A stretch of 64,000 nucleotides of DNA from Acidobacteriota bacterium. Its GTDB lineage: Bacteria > Acidobacteriota > Polarisedimenticolia > Polarisedimenticolales > Polarisedimenticolaceae. Under the pieces are notes generated by a model. That model had not been told where the DNA came from, ran no database searches, and was given only the letters and a program-made list of their open reading frames with translations. Position numbers and translations under genes: made by a program. Of the stretch, positions 60,477 to 64,000 are shown piece after piece (positions within the stretch are counted from its first letter, which is position 1; each line of letters starts with the position of its first letter). The stretch spans positions 85,351 through 149,350 of the forward strand of contig JAOTYK010000004.1 of the NCBI GenBank assembly GCA_029861955.1. The letters run 5' to 3'.

Positions 60477-61351
60477 CCCAGATCCCTCCCGACGATCGTC
60501 GCTAGACGCGCGTTGTGGGGCGCGTAGTACCGGCACAAGAGCCGCCGGGTCTCCGCCGCCAGGGGCGGATAGACGAACGGTTGTTCGTGCCGAAGGACGA
60601 GGGGCGTGGTGATTGTACGACGAATCGGCTCACGGATACGTTCCGGCACCAGACGTTGGTAGATCCGTTTCAGCCGCGAGTCGTGGGCCAGAAGCGTCTT
60701 CTGTAATGCGGGGTAACGGGGCATCGCCGCCTCGTTGTGTCGCCGGGTCGACCATCGTTCTTCCGGGATGGGATCGATCCCCAGCCAATCCGTCAATCGA
60801 TCCAGCGTCTCCCGCGGCCGATCCCGCAGATCATCGCTCAGCAACAGCGAGACCTGTTCGCGTCCGAACAGGCGGATGTACGGCTCCAGTTGGTCGGCGT
60901 AACATCCGTTGCGTCGATAGGTCATCGCACGCGCCGCCTGATCGTCGGGGACGTCGGATTCGTCCTCGCGTCGTAACGCCTCCTCGAAGGTCTCGGACTG
61001 CTCCCATCCGGTGCGTCGATGATGCCAGTAGGCCGAGTAGGCGCGATCGATCGGATTTCGAAGCGCCGCGACGATCTTCATCTGCGACGAGTACTCGTGG
61101 ACTCGTTCGGCCGCCCCCTCAAGGAACATCATCCCGACGTAACTGAGACCGCGCGCCGGTTCGTCCTCCGCCTTTCGGTAGTGTCGGTCCAGGATCCGAG
61201 ACGCCCGCGCGAACGACGCCGCGGTGCCAAAGAGATCGATCTCCTTCTGGTCGGGAAGGAAGACCGACGGATGGAGCGCGAGGGATCGATGGAGGGAGGT
61301 CGTCCCGGACTTCTGCGCCCCCACGATCAAGAAATTGAGCTGGCGATCCAT
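60464..61351 (-). CDS. PAPS-dependent sulfotransferase
   Basis: A protein of 295 residues, similar to heparan N-deacetylase/sulfotransferase-like bacterial proteins. The 5' loop is FLIVGAQKSGTTSLHRSL at residues about 7-24, and the 3' motif is IVAALRNPIDRAYSAYWHHR. RKAEDEPARGLSYVG and the following aromatic segment complete the pattern. It is the third sulfotransferase of the window and supports sulfation of the locus product. Confidence 0.9.
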   Translation of the reverse strand: MDRQLNFLIVGAQKSGTTSLHRSLALHPSVFLPDQKEIDLFGTAASFARASRILDRHYRKAEDEPARGLSYVGMMFLEGAAERVHEYSSQMKIVAALRNPIDRAYSAYWHHRRTGWEQSETFEEALRREDESDVPDDQAARAMTYRRNGCYADQLEPYIRLFGREQVSLLLSDDLRDRPRETLDRLTDWLGIDPIPEERWSTRRHNEAAMPRYPALQKTLLAHDSRLKRIYQRLVPERIREPIRRTITTPLVLRHEQPFVYPPLAAETRRLLCRYYAPHNARLATIVGRDLGHWV

Positions 61352-61392
61352 CAGGCGCCTCGATAGTCAAAAACCGTTAGGATGACCCTGCC

Positions 61393-62487
61393 ATGCAACC
61401 ACCATCGGCCACGGATGTCGAGATCTGGCACGTCGGCCCCGGCTCGGACCGACGCGGCGGGATCGTTCACGTCATCCACACCCTGATCCAGGCCCAGTCT
61501 GCGGCCTGGCCCGGACGTGTGCATTGGCTGTCCACCTCCACAGACGGCGGGCCACTGGTCAAGTTCATCTCGTTCGCGACGGCCTGCGTGCGGTTGGTGG
61601 CCCTCTTGCTACGGCGGCGCGACCGGATCCTGCTCCATGTCCACACCTCTCACGGCAACAGCCTCGCGCGTAAACGGGTTCTGCTTCGAATCGCGCGGCT
61701 GTTCTCGACGCCCGTCGTATTGCAGGTCCACAGCGGTCTTCTGGCGGAGCAAATCGCGACACAGGGCCCCGCGAGTCACCCGCTGACCGTGGCTGCCGGC
61801 GGTGCCCGGGTGTTGCTGGGATTGACGTCGGATCTTGCGCCCGCGGCCGTTGCGGCCGGTATCCCGTTTCATCTCGTTTTTAATGCCGTCGAGCCGCCAC
61901 CGACGGATGGGCTCTCAGGTCCCGATGCAAGCGAACCGACGCTGCTGTTTCTGGCGGGCCGCGGCCTCAGGGAGAAGGGCGCGTATACGCTGCTGGAGGC
62001 TCTCGCCGCGTTGCCGCCGGACCGTCCCTACCGTTGCGTCATCGCGGGCCCGGATCCGATGGACGAGCTTCGGCAAGAGGCACGCAGACTCGGAATTGCT
62101 GGGCGTATCGAGTGGGCGGGCTGGGTCGATGGCGAGGAGAAGGCGAACCTCCTGCGTCGTGCCGATCTGTTCGTCCTGCCGTCGCTTCGCGAGGGGCTTC
62201 CGATTGCGCTCCTCGAGGCGATGGCGTGGGGACTCCCGTGCGTCGCGACGCCGGTCGGCGGCATCCCCCGCCTGATCGCGAGCGACGACGTCGGTTGGTT
62301 GGTTCCGGCGGGTGACGCCGGCGCGTTGTCGGTAGCCATTGATCGACTCCTCTCCGATCCCGTGCTGCGAACGACCCTCGGAACGGCCGCGCGACGAACG
62401 ATGATGGAGTCCTGTACGCCCGCCGTGGTCGCCCGCTCCCTGGAGGCGATCTACCGTCAAGCGTTAGGCGGCGGCGATCCACGATGA
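61393..62487 (+). CDS. Family 4 glycosyltransferase
   Basis: A protein of 364 residues. The N-terminal segment is IWHVGPGSDRRGGIVHVI. The C-terminal domain contains LLFLAGRGLREKGAYTLLEA and LFVLPSLREGLPIALLEAMA with GGIPRLI, the typical GT4 donor-binding motifs. The acceptor is unknown. It overlaps the next gene by 4 nt (ATGA), so they are co-translated. A TAGGAT box lies 9 nt upstream of the start. Confidence 0.9.
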   Translation: MQPPSATDVEIWHVGPGSDRRGGIVHVIHTLIQAQSAAWPGRVHWLSTSTDGGPLVKFISFATACVRLVALLLRRRDRILLHVHTSHGNSLARKRVLLRIARLFSTPVVLQVHSGLLAEQIATQGPASHPLTVAAGGARVLLGLTSDLAPAAVAAGIPFHLVFNAVEPPPTDGLSGPDASEPTLLFLAGRGLREKGAYTLLEALAALPPDRPYRCVIAGPDPMDELRQEARRLGIAGRIEWAGWVDGEEKANLLRRADLFVLPSLREGLPIALLEAMAWGLPCVATPVGGIPRLIASDDVGWLVPAGDAGALSVAIDRLLSDPVLRTTLGTAARRTMMESCTPAVVARSLEAIYRQALGGGDPR

Positions 62488-63644
62488 ACGATCTGGTCTG
62501 GGTCACGTCGGTCACGGATCGGCTCCGATCATGGATTGCAGCCAACGGCCCCACCGGTAGCGACCCCTACGACGCGCTCAACAGCCCGCTGGCCACGCTC
62601 GTCTCGCCGTTCGGCAAGTGGGGTCGAATCCTCTTCCTGCAGGGAGCGCGGCGAGCCGGTCTCTCACGCCGACTACTTCGGGTGCCCGCGACCGTCAATG
62701 CGAAAGGCGTCGCGCTGCTGGCCCACGCCGAGCTGGAGCTTGCCACGGTCCGCGACGATGAACGGATCGCCGGCGACGGTCTTGCGCGGCTTCGCTGGTT
62801 GAGAGCCAACGCCGTCGGTGATGAATCGGGACCCCTCGGATGGGGCTACCCGTTCGACTGGGCGGCGCGAGCGTTCTTCATCCCACGCGATACACCGTCG
62901 GTCGTCGTGACCACGACGGTCGCCGACGCGTTCCTGGCGGCGGGGCAACGACTCCCGCAGGGGCGTGACTGGGCCCGACAGTCTGCGCGCTTCGTCACCG
63001 ACAGGCTTCGACGGACCGAGGCCGGCGAGACCGTTTGCTTCAGCTACACGCCGATCGATCACAGCTGCGTACTGAACGCCTCGTTGCGAGGTGCGTCCCT
63101 GCTGGCAGCCTTTGACGAGCCGGATCTTCGTGACCTGACTCGCCGAGCGACCCGTTTCGTCCTCGACCAACAGCGGGACGATGGATCCTGGCCGTATGGC
63201 CTGGCGATTCATCACCGCTGGGTCGACGGGCACCACACCGGATTCGTTCTGCGCGATCTGGCCTCCATCGCCCGGCACCTCGATTGGGAGCGCCCACTGG
63301 AAGCCGCCCGGCGCGGGCTGGAGTTCTATCGACGACGACTCCTGGAGGACGACGGGCGGCCTGTTCATCGCCTCCATCAGCCATGGCCCGCGGATATCCA
63401 TGCGGCGGCCGAGGCGATCCTCGTGATGACGGATCCCCTCCTGGCCTCGATGATCGAGGACGGCCCGACCCGGGCCCTCCGCACCCTTCGCTGGACCGTC
63501 GACAAGCTGGGCCGCGAGGACGGTGCCTTCGGCTACACCCATCGCCCCGGCCGGACCGACCTCACGCCTCATTTACGCTGGGGGCAGGCGTGGATGCTGC
63601 GAGCGCTGGCAGCCCTGGAACGATCGCTGGCGAGTGTCGGCTAG
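62484..63644 (+). CDS. Alpha/alpha-toroid protein of the polysaccharide locus
   Basis: A protein of 386 residues without signal peptide. The pattern GWGYPFDWAARAFFIPRDTP, then SVVVTTTVADAFLAA, and later FVLDQQRDDGSWPYGLAIHH and EDGAFGYTHR is that of six-hairpin/terpenoid-cyclase-like (alpha/alpha) toroids. Several members occur in glycan clusters and are often misnamed. The conserved residues resemble glycoside-processing or epimerase-like folds, but no catalytic pair can be named. It is translationally coupled to a GT4 and followed by a WecG-type gene. Confidence 0.7.
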   Translation: MNDLVWVTSVTDRLRSWIAANGPTGSDPYDALNSPLATLVSPFGKWGRILFLQGARRAGLSRRLLRVPATVNAKGVALLAHAELELATVRDDERIAGDGLARLRWLRANAVGDESGPLGWGYPFDWAARAFFIPRDTPSVVVTTTVADAFLAAGQRLPQGRDWARQSARFVTDRLRRTEAGETVCFSYTPIDHSCVLNASLRGASLLAAFDEPDLRDLTRRATRFVLDQQRDDGSWPYGLAIHHRWVDGHHTGFVLRDLASIARHLDWERPLEAARRGLEFYRRRLLEDDGRPVHRLHQPWPADIHAAAEAILVMTDPLLASMIEDGPTRALRTLRWTVDKLGREDGAFGYTHRPGRTDLTPHLRWGQAWMLRALAALERSLASVG

Positions 63645-63688
63645 AATACGCGCACCGCAGGTGCTCTGCGGGTGGACGGGATGACACG

Positions 63689-64000
63689 GTGCACGATCAA
63701 CGCAGGCGAAGGCTTTTCGGCGTCATGGTCGATGTCGTGGACATGGACGGCGCCGTGTCTGCCTGTCGTCAGGCAATCACATCCCGGCAGGCGACCCAGC
63801 ACGTCGTCCTGAATGCGGGCAAGGTCGTTCTCATGCGCGACGACCCCGAACTGAAGCGAATCGTCGGCGACTGCCAACCGGTCCACGCGGACGGGATGGC
63901 GGTCGTCTGGGCCGGTCGATGGCTCGGTGTGCCGTTCCCGGAGCGGATCGCCGGCATCGACCTGATGGAACGACTCTTTCATGAGGCCGAACGGGAGGGC
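63689..64000 (+). CDS. WecG/TagA/CpsF-family glycosyltransferase (3' truncated by window)
   Basis: The frame starts at GTG 63689 and is open to the end of the window (104 codons). It gives RRRLFGVMVDVVDMDGAVSA, VVLNAGKVVLMRDDPELKRI, HADGMAVVWAGRWLG and RIAGIDLMERLF. This matches the N-terminal half of the same family as 58337. It is short of the C-terminal half because the window ends. It lies 44 nt after the toroid gene. Confidence 0.8.
   Translation, partial: MHDQRRRRLFGVMVDVVDMDGAVSACRQAITSRQATQHVVLNAGKVVLMRDDPELKRIVGDCQPVHADGMAVVWAGRWLGVPFPERIAGIDLMERLFHEAEREG

Overview
The window is a GC-rich bacterial chromosome segment, densely packed on both strands, with many GTG starts, short gene overlaps and few intrinsic terminators. 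Both ends cut through genes. The gene set suggests a Gram-negative-type envelope: signal-peptide and lipobox proteins, a Wzc-like co-polymerase and type II/IV pseudopilin-type export. It also contains selA, a solitary NFACT-R protein, secreted proteins with Asp-Cys-Asn repeats and an MXAN_5187-C-like protein. Together these fit a lineage such as Acidobacteriota, Planctomycetota or Myxococcota. Acidobacteriota is my best guess, at low confidence, because no rRNA or phylogenetic marker was compared.

Region 1 (1-14.4 kb) is accessory. A vWA protein with Asp-Cys-Asn repeats and a sulfotransferase converge on shared stop codons. They are followed by an intact tRNA-Arg(UCU) at 3065-3141. To its right are three more copies of the tRNA 5' half (5423, 6777 and 14257), each fused on its upstream side to the decayed 3' end of a tyrosine-integrase gene. 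Two of the three also carry a conserved terminator hairpin, and the third a degenerate one. I read this as three stacked integrative elements plus the stub of a fourth. Each element carries essentially one exported-protein gene: a repeat propeller, a double-cupin lipoprotein, and a 2069-residue protein with seven 95-residue repeats.

Region 2 (14.4-28.4 kb) holds an Lrp/AsnC regulator divergent from an S41-type protease, a beta-helix/DUF1554 secreted protein, a pseudopilin, a methyltransferase and an XRE regulator. A second tRNA-Arg (CCG) has the same architecture: an integrase relic, one secreted DUF1566 cargo gene and a displaced 42-bp tRNA 5' half. Then come an NFACT-R protein, a 1765-residue secreted protein with a clear terminator, and tRNA-Pro(UGG).

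Region 3 (28.4-45.5 kb) is core-like: ychF, selA, purH at the end of a short operon, rlmN, rho, pyrE, several TPR/HEAT proteins and a sugar aminotransferase.

Region 4 (45.7-64 kb) is an exopolysaccharide locus. It has a Wzc-like co-polymerase/tyrosine kinase, two O-antigen-ligase/polymerase family membrane proteins, an initiating polyprenyl-phosphate sugar transferase, two WecG/TagA-type and two GT4-type glycosyltransferases, a sugar epimerase, an alpha/alpha-toroid protein and two sulfotransferases. The product is plausibly a sulfated surface polysaccharide. Several genes have a -10 box abutting the start codon, consistent with leaderless mRNAs.
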